From NCBI RefSeq assembly GCF_029223865.1, contig NZ_CP119520.1:3658001-3722000 (forward strand): DNA of 64,000 nt. The letters are read 5' to 3'. Position numbers and translations under genes: made by a program. A model generated the notes under the pieces. That model saw only the letters and a program-made list of their open reading frames with translations. It did not search any database and was not told the DNA's origin. Shown piece after piece: positions 9,139 to 17,749 of the stretch (the stretch's first letter is position 1; every line of letters begins with the position of its first letter). The DNA is from Telluria mixta. GTDB taxonomy: Bacteria; Pseudomonadota; Gammaproteobacteria; Burkholderiales; Burkholderiaceae_D.

Positions 9139-10731
9139 ATGCGCGATTCCGACATCATCCTTCCGCCGTCCGCCGACCTCCGGTGCGGTTTTTCGCGCCG
9201 CGACGTCCTGCGCAGCCTGGTAGCTGGAGGCATGATGACCGGCACCGCGGGCGCCCTGCTGACGCACGCCGGCGCCGCGCTGGCGCAGACGCCGAAGAAG
9301 GGCGGGCGTCTCCGCGTGGCCGCAGCCGCCAGTTCGACCTCCGATACGCTGGATCCCGCCAAGGGCGGCACCATCGCCGACTTCGTGCGTCATTTCATGT
9401 TCTACAACGGCCTGACCGCGATCGACGCCGGCCTGAATCCCCGGATGGAACTGGCCGAGTCGATGGATACCACGGATGCGGTGACGTGGTCGGTCAAGCT
9501 GCGCAAGGATGTGGTCTTCCACGATGGCCAGGCCTTGACCGCGGCCGACGTGGTGTACTCGTTGCTGCGCCAGAAGGACCCGGCCACCGCGTCCAAGGCC
9601 AAGGCCATCGCGGACGGATTTGCTGACGTCAAGGCGGCGGGTCCGAACGAAGTGACGATCGTGCTGAACACGCCCAATATCGACCTGCCGCTCTTGTTGG
9701 GCACCTCGAATTTCCTCATCGTCCGGGACGGCACGCGGGATTTCACCACCGCCAACGGGACGGGCCCGTATCGATGCAAAGAGTTTCGTCCGGGCATACG
9801 TTCGGTCGGCGTCGCCAACAAGACCTACTGGAAACCGGGCAAGCCCTACCTCGACGAGATCGAATACTTCGCGATTCCCGACGAAGCGGCGCGCGTGAAC
9901 GCGCTGCTGTCGGGTGACGTCGACCTGATCAATGGCGTCAATCCGCGCTCGGCGCGGGCCGTGAAGGGGGCGGACGGCTACACCCTGTTCGAATCAAATA
10001 CGGGCAATTACACCGATCTCATCCTGCGTGACTACCTGGGTCCGGTGAAGAATCCGGACTTCGTGCTGGCGATGAAATACATGATGGACCGGGAACTCAT
10101 CCGCAAGGTGGCGATGCGGGGCTATGCGGACATCGGCAACGACCAGCCGGTCCAGCGCACCAGCAAATATTATTTCGAGGGCCTGCCGCAGCGTGCGCTG
10201 GACCTGGACAAGGCAAGGTATCACTTGCGCAAGTCGGGTATGGCCGGCAGAAAGCTGCCGATCGTCGCATCCACGCCCGCGACCGGTTCGGTCGATACGG
10301 CGCAGGTCTTGCAGCTGACCGGGCAAAAGATCGGCATGCATCTGGAGATCAAGCGCATGCCGCCCGACGGCTATTGGTCGAACCACTGGGCCAAGCATCC
10401 TATAACGTTCGGCAACATCAATCCGCGTCCCACGGTCGACCTGCTGTTCACGATGTTCTTCAAATCGACGGCGCCGACGAACGTCTCGGGCTGGAAGAAC
10501 GCGCAGTTCGACCAGCTGCTGGAACTCGCGCGTGGCGAGACCGACGAGGGCAAGCGCAAGCAGATGTATGCGGACATGCAAGTGCTGGTGCGCGACCAGT
10601 GCGGCGTCGGCATCCCGATCTTCAACCACTCGCTGGACGGCTTCACCAACAAGCTGCAAGGCTATGCATCGCACCCGCTAGGCGGCCTGATGGGGTACGC
10701 CTTTGCCGACCAGGTGTGGCTGGAGAGCTAG
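9139..10731 (+). CDS. Tat-exported substrate-binding protein of Dpp/Opp-type ABC transporter
   Basis: 530 residues, SBP family 5. The leader carries the twin-arginine motif FSRRDVLRSL, a hydrophobic stretch and an ALA cleavage site near residue 49, so it is exported folded via Tat. The mature part has the family signature region around VTWSVKLRKDVVFHDGQ and LTAADVVYSL. It is very likely the periplasmic receptor for the permease/ATPase set at the start of the window, separated from them by the catabolic genes. The ligand is unknown. The upstream gap (9004-9138) leaves room for its own promoter. Confidence 0.93.
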   Translation: MRDSDIILPPSADLRCGFSRRDVLRSLVAGGMMTGTAGALLTHAGAALAQTPKKGGRLRVAAAASSTSDTLDPAKGGTIADFVRHFMFYNGLTAIDAGLNPRMELAESMDTTDAVTWSVKLRKDVVFHDGQALTAADVVYSLLRQKDPATASKAKAIADGFADVKAAGPNEVTIVLNTPNIDLPLLLGTSNFLIVRDGTRDFTTANGTGPYRCKEFRPGIRSVGVANKTYWKPGKPYLDEIEYFAIPDEAARVNALLSGDVDLINGVNPRSARAVKGADGYTLFESNTGNYTDLILRDYLGPVKNPDFVLAMKYMMDRELIRKVAMRGYADIGNDQPVQRTSKYYFEGLPQRALDLDKARYHLRKSGMAGRKLPIVASTPATGSVDTAQVLQLTGQKIGMHLEIKRMPPDGYWSNHWAKHPITFGNINPRPTVDLLFTMFFKSTAPTNVSGWKNAQFDQLLELARGETDEGKRKQMYADMQVLVRDQCGVGIPIFNHSLDGFTNKLQGYASHPLGGLMGYAFADQVWLES

Positions 10732-10875
10732 AGCTGACCGCGGCCGATTATGCCGCGCACGCCCCCGAATACCAATGATTCTATGGAGCGGGGGTGCGAA
10801 AACGGCCTTGTCGAGCATGCCTTCCATGGTCTACTGCATGAGTCAATCACGCCACGACCATCGAAAGCCCAGACC

Positions 10876-11619
10876 ATGCCGACCTCTCTTCCCGCCGCGG
10901 CCACGCCGCCATCCTTCGTCGACCTGCGCCAGTTTGCGCGCGACCCGAACCAGGGCAATGCCATGGCGGCGGTGCCCGGCGCAGACCGTTTTCTTGCCGG
11001 CCGCCGCTGCCTGGACCGGGTACCGGGGCCGGTGACCGCGGGCGTCATCACCCTCGGGGCCGGCGGCGGCGCGGTGCCGTCCATGCCGGCCGACGAATTC
11101 ATCATCGTCGACGAGGGACGCCTGACCCTGTCGTACCCGGACACCATCCTGACACTCGAAGCCGGCCAGAGTGCGGTGATCCAGCAGGGCGCGGCGTTCT
11201 CCTGGTCCGCCGACCGTCCGGCATCGTTGATCTTCGTGCGCTACAACGGCAGCCAGCCCGGCCAGCGCGCCATCGTGCCGATCAAGCAGGACCCGCAACT
11301 CGAACCATCCGGCGCGCCGCTGGCCGAACTGCTGCTGACGCCGACGCCGGCGTGCCGCAACTACACCGACTACCGCTCCGCCGACGGCGAGTTCATGTGC
11401 GGTACCTGGGATTCGACACCGTACCACCGCCGCGCGATGCTGTACCGCCATTTCGAACTGATGTACCTGCTGCAGGGCAGCGTGACGTTCGTCGACGGGA
11501 CGGGCCGCGAGGGCACGTTCTCGGCAGGCGACATCTTCCTCGTCGAGCAGGGCGCAACGTGCAGCTGGGAGAGCCGCGACCAGGTGGCGAAGGTGTATGT
11601 AATTTATCGGCCGGTGTGA
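10876..11619 (+). CDS. Bicupin protein (EutQ/DUF861-like)
   Basis: 247 residues with two cupin barrels: the first around PADEFIIVDEGRLTLSYP to SAVIQQGAAFSW, the second around FELMYLLQGSVTFVDG to IFLVEQGATCSWES. Metal-ligand histidines are scarce in both halves, as is common in DUF861/EutQ-like cupins, which often have sugar- or ureide-linked or unknown roles. ATG 10876 was chosen because upstream in-frame starts lack cupin-like sequence; the ribosome site is weak. Six bases separate it from the dehydrogenase gene, so the two are an operon. Function unknown. Confidence 0.78.
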   Translation: MPTSLPAAATPPSFVDLRQFARDPNQGNAMAAVPGADRFLAGRRCLDRVPGPVTAGVITLGAGGGAVPSMPADEFIIVDEGRLTLSYPDTILTLEAGQSAVIQQGAAFSWSADRPASLIFVRYNGSQPGQRAIVPIKQDPQLEPSGAPLAELLLTPTPACRNYTDYRSADGEFMCGTWDSTPYHRRAMLYRHFELMYLLQGSVTFVDGTGREGTFSAGDIFLVEQGATCSWESRDQVAKVYVIYRPV

Positions 11620-11624
11620 GCGCC

Positions 11625-12551
11625 ATGAGCTTCGTCTACAAAGCCGACCCGGTGCGCGGCGCCGTCTGGGCCGAACTGTTTGCCCGCCAGATGCCGGAAC
11701 TGCCGTTTCGCATCTGGCCCGACATTGGCGACCCGCGCGACGTGCGCTACCTGGCGGCGTGGCAGCCGCCGGACGACATCGCGGCCCGATTTCCCAACCT
11801 GGAAATCCTGTTTTCAACGGGGGCGGGCACCGATCACGTCGATCTCTCCGCCATTCCCGCGGCGCTGCCGGTGGTGCGTATGGTGGAGTCCGGCATCATC
11901 GCCGGGATGGTCGAGTACGTGAGCCTGGCCGCGCTGTCCATCCATCGCGACTGGCGCACCTACCTGGAGCAGCAGCGCAACGGGAACTGGCAGCCCCATC
12001 GCGTGCACCCTGCCGCGTCGCGCCGCGTCGGCGTGCTCGGCCTCGGCATGCTGGGGCGCGCCGTGCTGGAGCGCCTGTCCGGCTTCGGCTTTTCCTGCGC
12101 GGGCTGGAGCCGTTCGCCGCAACACATCGAGGGCGTGGCATGCCATGCCGGCCCGGAGCAATTGCAGGCATTCCTGAAGCGCACGGACATCCTGATCTGT
12201 CTGTTGCCCTTGACGGACAGCACACGCGGCATCCTCTGCAGGCCGCTGTTCGACCAGTTGCCGCGCGGCGCCACCCTGATCAATGTCGGCCGCGGCGGCC
12301 ACCTGGTCCAGGAGGACTTGCTGCAGGCGCTGGAGGAAGGGCAACTGGGCAGCGCCATCCTCGATGTGTGCGAACCGGAACCCCTGCCGCCGGGCCATCC
12401 GTTCTGGACCCATCCGCGGGTGACCTTGACGCCGCACATCGCCAGCATGACCCAGCCGGAAACCGCGGTCGAAGCGGTTATCGGGAATATCCGCCGCCAC
12501 CGGCAAGGCTTGCCGATGATCGGTCTGGTCGACCGGGTGACCGGTTACTGA
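11625..12551 (+). CDS. D-2-hydroxyacid dehydrogenase, GhrA-like (glyoxylate/hydroxypyruvate reductase)
   Basis: 308 residues. The NAD(P) motif is VLGLGMLGRAVLERL, the catalytic Arg is in INVGRGGHL, the Glu in DVCEPEPLP and the His in LTPHIASM. The length and the early LFSTGAGTDHVDL segment match the short GhrA-type reductases that convert glyoxylate or hydroxypyruvate to glycolate or glycerate with NADPH. It could dispose of the 2-oxo acid released by the oxidase at 2358-5157 (inference). ATG 11625 follows the cupin stop by five bases. Confidence 0.9.
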   Translation: MSFVYKADPVRGAVWAELFARQMPELPFRIWPDIGDPRDVRYLAAWQPPDDIAARFPNLEILFSTGAGTDHVDLSAIPAALPVVRMVESGIIAGMVEYVSLAALSIHRDWRTYLEQQRNGNWQPHRVHPAASRRVGVLGLGMLGRAVLERLSGFGFSCAGWSRSPQHIEGVACHAGPEQLQAFLKRTDILICLLPLTDSTRGILCRPLFDQLPRGATLINVGRGGHLVQEDLLQALEEGQLGSAILDVCEPEPLPPGHPFWTHPRVTLTPHIASMTQPETAVEAVIGNIRRHRQGLPMIGLVDRVTGY

Positions 12552-12568
12552 TTGTCGAAGGACAGGCA

Positions 12569-13369
12569 ATGCAAACGCAGTGGATTCGCACGAAGGGGAC
12601 AGGCGGCCATGGGCTCTTGCCGATGGCGTCGTTGCCGGTGCGGTGGCCGGTCAAGGCAGGGTTCGCCGCCCTGTTGCTGGCGGGGTTGCTGCCCACTGCG
12701 CAGGCGACCGAGGACACCGATACGCCCGGCGCACGCAACTGGGAGATCAACATCGTTGCCAGCGGCGAGCGCACGGCCGGCAGCCGCGAATATGCGGTGC
12801 CCGCCGTGGACGTCAATTACGGACTGAGCGAGCGGACCCAGCTCGTGCTGGCGATCCCGCATCTGATGCTGCGCCAGCCTGGAACGGATACACGGTCGGG
12901 TCTGGGGTCGGCGACGGTCGGGCTCAAATGGCGCTTCGTCGACCTGGAGCCGGCTGGCGTCGCCCTCGCCATGTTTCCTGCCTATAGCTGGAATCCGTCG
13001 GCCAGCGCGGTCGAACGCGGTTTGAGCGATCCAGGCCACAGCCTGCTGCTGCCGCTGGTGCTCGGGGTCCACCGCGGCGACAACGCCTTGTTCGTCGAGG
13101 CCGGCCGCAACCTGGTACAGGCGGGGGCGGACGAGTGGTTCGCCGGCGTCAGGCTGACGCGCCAGTGCATGGCGACGGTCGAGTGCCGCGTCGAAGTCGA
13201 CCACACGCGGGTCGCGCGGGAGGGCAGCCAGACGCTGGCGAGCGTCGGGTTCAAATGGCGAGTGGCCGAACACCTCATCCTGCAGGGCAGCGTTGGCCGC
13301 GACATCGGCCCGGCGCGCGACGACAAGCGCCAGGTCGCATTCATGTTCGGCATCCAGCTGTTGCTGTGA
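12569..13369 (+). CDS. Putative outer-membrane beta-barrel protein
   Basis: 266 residues with a signal peptide (hydrophobic core VKAGFAALLLAGLLPTA, cleavage after AQA near residue 47). The mature part alternates short amphipathic strands and turns (LSERTQLVLAIPHLML, SATVGLKWRFVDL, VGFKWRVAEHLILQGSVG) and ends in a hydrophobic residue, as beta-barrels do. The pattern resembles the poorly defined 'transporter'/phenol MetA-pathway outer-membrane proteins. An AAGGA-like site lies before ATG 12569. It may belong to the preceding operon (17-base gap). No specific substrate can be assigned. Confidence 0.7.
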   Translation: MQTQWIRTKGTGGHGLLPMASLPVRWPVKAGFAALLLAGLLPTAQATEDTDTPGARNWEINIVASGERTAGSREYAVPAVDVNYGLSERTQLVLAIPHLMLRQPGTDTRSGLGSATVGLKWRFVDLEPAGVALAMFPAYSWNPSASAVERGLSDPGHSLLLPLVLGVHRGDNALFVEAGRNLVQAGADEWFAGVRLTRQCMATVECRVEVDHTRVAREGSQTLASVGFKWRVAEHLILQGSVGRDIGPARDDKRQVAFMFGIQLLL

Positions 13370-13377
13370 CAGACATC

Positions 13378-13412
13378 GCCGGCCGCGTCAGCATGTGGCT
13401 GACGCGGCCGGC
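13378..13412. terminator. Hairpin between convergent genes
   Basis: A 15-bp perfect GC-rich inverted repeat (13378-13392 with 13398-13412, loop of five) sits exactly between the convergent stops at 13369 and 13420. There is no strong T tract on either side, so it may act as a bidirectional transcription barrier or mRNA 3' end rather than a classical terminator. Confidence 0.7.
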
Positions 13413-13419
13413 TCATCGC

Positions 13420-15858
13420 TTACAGCGAATACGCCAGCTTGACGTAGTAGTACGCGCCGTTGATGCCGAAGGGCGAGAAGCTCGGCAGCACGTAGGCATG
13501 CGTGTAGCCCTGCGAGATCGCACGCTCGGGGAAGTGGTTGAACAGGTTCTTCACGCCGGCGCTCAGGCTCAGTTTGCCGGTGAAGTCATAGCCTGCCTCC
13601 AGGTCGACGATCGTGGTCGGCTTGATGCGGTTGGTATGGAACGGCGCGCCGTCGGTGTCCGGATCGGCCACCGTCAGCTGCGTGTCGCCGTAGCGGGTCG
13701 CGCGCAGATTGACGTTCCAGTCCTCGTAGAAGTATTTGCCGCCCAAGATCAGCTTGCTTTTCGGCGTCGCATCGATGACGGGCGAAATCGCCGCCGGACT
13801 CACGCCGTGTGCCAGGTTGGTGCCGGTCACGCGGTTATGGTTCAGGTTCAGGCCGGCGGTCCACTTCACCTTGCCGTAGTCGCCGAGGTCCATCGGGTAG
13901 TCGGCGGTCGCGTCCAGGCCATGGGTGCGGGTGTCGACGCCATTGGTCAGGTAGCTGACGGTGGCGTCGGTGATGCTGGGGTCGAGCACGCTGCCATGGG
14001 CGACGATTGCCGCATCGGCGCCGGCGCCGCTGATCGTGCCGGAGCCGACGATGCGATGCCGGACCTCGATCCGGTACGCGTCGAGCGTGACGTTGAGGCG
14101 CGGCGCGACGGTCGCCACCAGGCCGAGACTCAGGTTGTTCGATTTTTCGGGCGCGAGCGGCCTGGCCCCGGCGAACGCGGCGGAGGGCGAATTGGCCGGC
14201 AGGACCACGTCGGCGTAGGTCGGGCCCACGTTGGTGGCGGAATAGAATTCTTCCTGCAGCGTCGGCGCCCGGAAACCGTTGCTCACCGTGCCGCGCAAGG
14301 CGAAGGCGGGCGAGAAGTCGTAACGGGTGGTCAGCTTCGCATTGAAGGTGTTGCCGAAGTCGCTGTAGTGCTCCTGGCGGCCTGCCACGTTGACCTGCCA
14401 CTGCGGCAGCGGGCGCACGCCGATGTCGACATAGCCGGCGAAGTTGCGGCGCGTGTGCGTGCCCGCGTCGGCCAGCGCGTAGCCGGGAAAACCGTCGGGG
14501 CCGAAGTCGTAGCGCGACGCCTCGTCGCCGGCGCCCAGGCTGTAGGATTCGTGGCGCGCTTCCAGGCCGAACGCCAGGGTCAGCGGGGCCCGCCAGCCGA
14601 TGTCGAACGACTTGCTGAAGTCGGCGTTGCTGGTCCACTGCGAGAACGTGTACTGGCCGTCGTAGAAGCGGGTCGGCGAACTGCCCGTCTTGCTCAGCAG
14701 CGGCCGGTTGACGGTGTCCTCGACGCCGATCGCGATGTCGTCGCGGCCATAGGTGGTGCTCAGGTCCCAATGCCAGCCGTCGCCGGATGTACCCTTGATG
14801 CCGACGCTGACCCCGTAGTCGTCTTCCCGCGCCGTTTCGACCGGTTCGAAGCCATTGGGGTAGAAGGTCGGCGCCTTGGTCGGCGTGCGCCAGTTCTGGT
14901 AGCTCCAGGCGTTGCGGTGGGCATAGGTGGCATTCCCGTAGACGTCGGCGCCGCCCGCCAGGCGGTAGCCGGCGTTCACCGCCGCGCCGCCGACCTGGCT
15001 CTTCGAATCGCCGCTGACCTTGCTGGGGAACGGGTCCGACGACGGCGAACGCGGCACCAGGGGCGTGCCGAAACCGTTGGTGGTCACCAGGTCGGCGCCG
15101 GTCTGGTTGGTGAAGTCGTGGTCGCGCAGTTGTGCCGACAGGTGGGCAAAGCCGCCGGGTGCGAACGCGAAGCCCTTGTCGATCAGCAGGTCGCGTGTCA
15201 GGCCGTTGTGGTCGTGGTGCGGGTTGACCTTGCTGTCGCCGTAGCTGCCGACCGTCAGGCTGACTTCGCCCGCGTTCGGCGAGGATTTGAGGATGATGTT
15301 GATGACGCCGGCGATCGCATCCGAGCCGTATTGCGCGGCGGCGCCGTCCTGCAGGACTTCGATGTGGTCGACCGCCGAGACGGGAATCAGGTCGAGGTCG
15401 GCGGGCGAGGAATACTGGTTGGGACCGGCGTCGGCCGCGATGCTGGCCGTGTTGTGGCGGCGCTTGCCGTTGACCAGTACCAGCACGTGGTTCGGGCCGA
15501 GACCGCGCAGCTGCACCGAGCGGATCATGTTGCCGATGTCGCCGCCGACCGACTGCGAGTTATACGACGGCATCAGCGTGGTCATCGCGTCGAACAGGTT
15601 CGACGCGCCCGTTTCGCGCAGCGCGTCGGCGGTCAGCACCGCCACCGGCGCGGCGCTGTCGCGCATTTTGGTGCCGATGCTCCGCGTTCCGGTCACGATC
15701 ACGGTTTCCGCCGGCGCGGCGGCGCCGTCGGCCGTCACCGCGCTTTGTGCAAGGACGGCCGCGGATGGCGCAGCCAGCAAGGTGGCGACGGCGACGTGAA
15801 TGGCGCGCGGAAGGGGTAACGGGTGGTGGCGCGCTGGTGCGCGATGCGTCTTGGGCAT
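13420..15858 (-). CDS. TonB-dependent outer-membrane receptor
   Basis: 812 residues. Signal peptide (VAVATLLAAPSAAVLAQ), then the TonB-box region (ETVIVTGTR), a plug domain with SVQLRGLGPNHVLVLVNG and VLQDGAAAQYGSDAIAGVINI, and a barrel ending in LAYSL. The overall pattern (asymmetric plug wording such as KRRHNTA and SADLDLIP-like SPADLDLIP) is that of Massilia/xanthomonad-type receptors of unknown ligand rather than a typical siderophore receptor. It is transcribed alone toward the outer-membrane protein gene; 170 bases separate it from the end of the copper operon on the same strand. A palindromic site lies 64 bases upstream of the start. Confidence 0.92.
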   Translation of the reverse strand: MPKTHRAPARHHPLPLPRAIHVAVATLLAAPSAAVLAQSAVTADGAAAPAETVIVTGTRSIGTKMRDSAAPVAVLTADALRETGASNLFDAMTTLMPSYNSQSVGGDIGNMIRSVQLRGLGPNHVLVLVNGKRRHNTASIAADAGPNQYSSPADLDLIPVSAVDHIEVLQDGAAAQYGSDAIAGVINIILKSSPNAGEVSLTVGSYGDSKVNPHHDHNGLTRDLLIDKGFAFAPGGFAHLSAQLRDHDFTNQTGADLVTTNGFGTPLVPRSPSSDPFPSKVSGDSKSQVGGAAVNAGYRLAGGADVYGNATYAHRNAWSYQNWRTPTKAPTFYPNGFEPVETAREDDYGVSVGIKGTSGDGWHWDLSTTYGRDDIAIGVEDTVNRPLLSKTGSSPTRFYDGQYTFSQWTSNADFSKSFDIGWRAPLTLAFGLEARHESYSLGAGDEASRYDFGPDGFPGYALADAGTHTRRNFAGYVDIGVRPLPQWQVNVAGRQEHYSDFGNTFNAKLTTRYDFSPAFALRGTVSNGFRAPTLQEEFYSATNVGPTYADVVLPANSPSAAFAGARPLAPEKSNNLSLGLVATVAPRLNVTLDAYRIEVRHRIVGSGTISGAGADAAIVAHGSVLDPSITDATVSYLTNGVDTRTHGLDATADYPMDLGDYGKVKWTAGLNLNHNRVTGTNLAHGVSPAAISPVIDATPKSKLILGGKYFYEDWNVNLRATRYGDTQLTVADPDTDGAPFHTNRIKPTTIVDLEAGYDFTGKLSLSAGVKNLFNHFPERAISQGYTHAYVLPSFSPFGINGAYYYVKLAYSL

Positions 15859-15921
15859 GGGATCCTCGAGGTAATGTCATGTTGTTGTCGCGACGCGCAG
15901 GACGGCATGCGGTCCATGAAA

Positions 15922-15945
15922 TTACATCACGGGCATCCCATGTAA
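15922..15945. promoter_or_regulatory. Inverted repeat upstream of the TonB receptor gene
   Basis: TTACAT at 15922-15927 and ATGTAA at 15940-15945 form perfect 6-bp arms around a 12-base spacer, about 64 bases before the receptor ATG. The position and symmetry suit an operator; the cognate regulator is not identifiable. Confidence 0.35.
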
Positions 15946-16028
15946 AGACGTCTAATTGGCCATGCCAAACGCGACAAAACACTGTTTGGGCCGGATCCGA
16001 CAGCACAAATGCCGCCGGCCCGGCCGGC

Positions 16029-16961
16029 TCACATCGATTCGCCCGGGGGCGACGTCGACGCCAGCCAGGCGGCCAGCGCGACGACCGCCAGCAGGACGAC
16101 GGCCTCGATCCGGACGATACGCCTGAAGCGCGCCGGGAACGCCGCCGCCGCGTCGCCGGCGGACTCGCGCGCGAGCCATGGCGGCATCACGACGAAGCGG
16201 TTGAATCCGCCCAGCGCCGCGGCGACGCCCACCAGCAGCACCTTGACCGCCAGGGTGTTGCCCCAGGGGTTGCCGAGCAGGTTCGCCCACCCGTCGGCGC
16301 CGCGCCACACCGCATACAGGCCGGTGACGAAGATGCCGGTCAGTGCGAAAGTCGCCGAACTGGACAGCGACGCGACGTACGCCGCCCGGGCGCGCCGGTC
16401 GCTCCCGTCCATCTGCGCGGACGCTTTCAGCGTGATGGCGCCGGCCACCATGACTTCGCCGACCCACAGGCTGACGAGGCCCAGGTGCGCCCAGTCCGCC
16501 AGCAGGCGTACGCTGGCGTCGCCGTCGCTCGACGCATGGCTGACCATGCCGCGCGCGTACCAGAACACGGCGAGGGCGGCCAGGGTCAGCAGCGCCGGCG
16601 CCGGGCCGCCGCCGCGCATGCCGGCGCCGGCGCCCGCGACGACCAGGGCGGCCATCCCGATGCCGCACGCGAGTCCGAGGTGCGAAGAGACCAGCATCGA
16701 CCACGTGGCGCCCGCCGCCGCGGCGACCGGCACCTCGGCCATCGCCGCCGACTCGAGCCACAGCCAGGCGACGTCGGCCGCCAGCGCGACGAGCGCGGCG
16801 GCCAGCGCGGCCAGGCGCACGGGCTGGCGGCGCGCCCCGGCCCAGCGGGACGCGTCGCGGCCGAGCCACAGGCGCGACACGCTCGCTCCGGTCAGCACGG
16901 CCACCGCCAGGTTCAGGAGCGCCGTCACCAGCCGCAGCGCGGCCTGCAGGTCGAGTGCCAT
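16029..16961 (-). CDS. copD: CopD-family copper resistance/uptake membrane protein
   Basis: 310 residues, almost entirely hydrophobic with about eight predicted transmembrane segments (for example LLNLAVAVLTGASVSRLWL, LLTLAALAVFWYARGM, VLLVGVAAALGGFNRFVV). This is the CopD topology; the protein works with periplasmic CopC in copper handling. The start at 16961 forms an ATGA overlap with the stop of the original copC frame (16961-16963), which argues that copC and copD were translationally coupled. It is the last gene of the copper operon. Confidence 0.88.
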   Translation of the reverse strand: MALDLQAALRLVTALLNLAVAVLTGASVSRLWLGRDASRWAGARRQPVRLAALAAALVALAADVAWLWLESAAMAEVPVAAAAGATWSMLVSSHLGLACGIGMAALVVAGAGAGMRGGGPAPALLTLAALAVFWYARGMVSHASSDGDASVRLLADWAHLGLVSLWVGEVMVAGAITLKASAQMDGSDRRARAAYVASLSSSATFALTGIFVTGLYAVWRGADGWANLLGNPWGNTLAVKVLLVGVAAALGGFNRFVVMPPWLARESAGDAAAAFPARFRRIVRIEAVVLLAVVALAAWLASTSPPGESM

Positions 16962-17325
16962 CACTTGACCGTGAACGGGACTTCTCCCTTCATCTTGTGG
17001 CTGTCGTGGGTCATCGCCGACCACAGGATGCGATACGCGCCGGGGGCAGCGCCGGCAGCTGGGCCGTCATGACCGACGGATCGTCCTTGTCGACGGCGAC
17101 CGCGGTGACCGGGATCTCCTTGTTGTCGGCCCCCGCCAGCGTGATCTTGCTGAACGCGGGCTCGAGGGCTTCGTTGAACTTGAGGCGGACCTGCTTCGGT
17201 GCGACGGCGAGCGCGCTGCCGGCTTGCGGATCGGACGATTGCAGTTTCGCGTGCGCGAAAGCGGACGAGGTCACGACGCTGGCGAGGGCGAAGGCGGCGA
17301 CGGCGAGAAGGCGTTGGATGGACAT
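16961..17325 (-). pseudogene. copC: copC, periplasmic copper-binding protein, interrupted by a one-base frameshift
   Basis: The N-terminal part is intact: signal peptide (RLLAVAAFALASVVTSSAFA) and mature start HAKLQSSDPQAGS, the N-terminal Cu(II) ligand region of CopC, then VRLKFNEALEPAFSKI. In the encoded frame the protein ends early after LPALPPARIASCGRR (stop at 17011-17013). Reading one frame over from the G/C run at 17040-17046 restores the family C-terminus (GAYRILWSAMTHDSHKMKG, then EVPFTVK) and ends at 16961-16963, exactly overlapping the copD start. One missing base in CCCCCGG explains everything; the repaired protein would have about 121 residues, the normal CopC length. Either a real mutation or an assembly error. 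Confidence 0.85.
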
Positions 17326-17352
17326 GTTGGTTCCTCGGATGGATGGACTGGA

Positions 17353-17703
17353 TTATTTGGACACTTCGAGCTGGGTGATGACGAGGCTGCCATTGGCGCG
17401 CTCCGCCCGGAACCGGACCTGCTCGCCGGCCTTGACCTGGTCGAGCATGGCGGGGTCCCGTACCTTGAACGCCATCGTCATGGCGGGCATGCCGAGGTTG
17501 TTCAGCGGGCCGTGCTTGATCGTCAGCTTGCCGGTGTCCTTGTCGACCTTCTGGACGCCGCCCTCGGCGAGGACGTCCGGATTGTCGGGGGCAGCGGCGG
17601 CGTGCTGGTCGTGGTCGTGCATCTGCGCCGATGCCCCGGCGCTCGCCAGAGTCAGGCCGGCGGCGACGAACAGGGTGCCAAACAGGGAAAATGAACGGGT
17701 CAT
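17353..17703 (-). CDS. CusF-like periplasmic copper-binding protein
   Basis: 116 residues with a signal peptide (LFGTLFVAAGLTLASAGASA), a His-rich mature N-terminus (MHDHDQHAAAA) and the CusF-type OB-fold core KLTIKHGPLNNLGMPAMTMAF. The His and the MxM pair of the CusF metal site are visible; the Trp of E. coli CusF, which caps Cu(I), is replaced by Met here, a variant common in the wider family. It probably shuttles periplasmic copper to the oxidase or to an efflux system. It lies between the multicopper oxidase and copC in the same operon. Confidence 0.88.
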   Translation of the reverse strand: MTRSFSLFGTLFVAAGLTLASAGASAQMHDHDQHAAAAPDNPDVLAEGGVQKVDKDTGKLTIKHGPLNNLGMPAMTMAFKVRDPAMLDQVKAGEQVRFRAERANGSLVITQLEVSK

Positions 17704-17749
17704 GGAAAGCTCCAGGGTAGATTGTGAGTGAAAGTGTGGACGTACGCCG

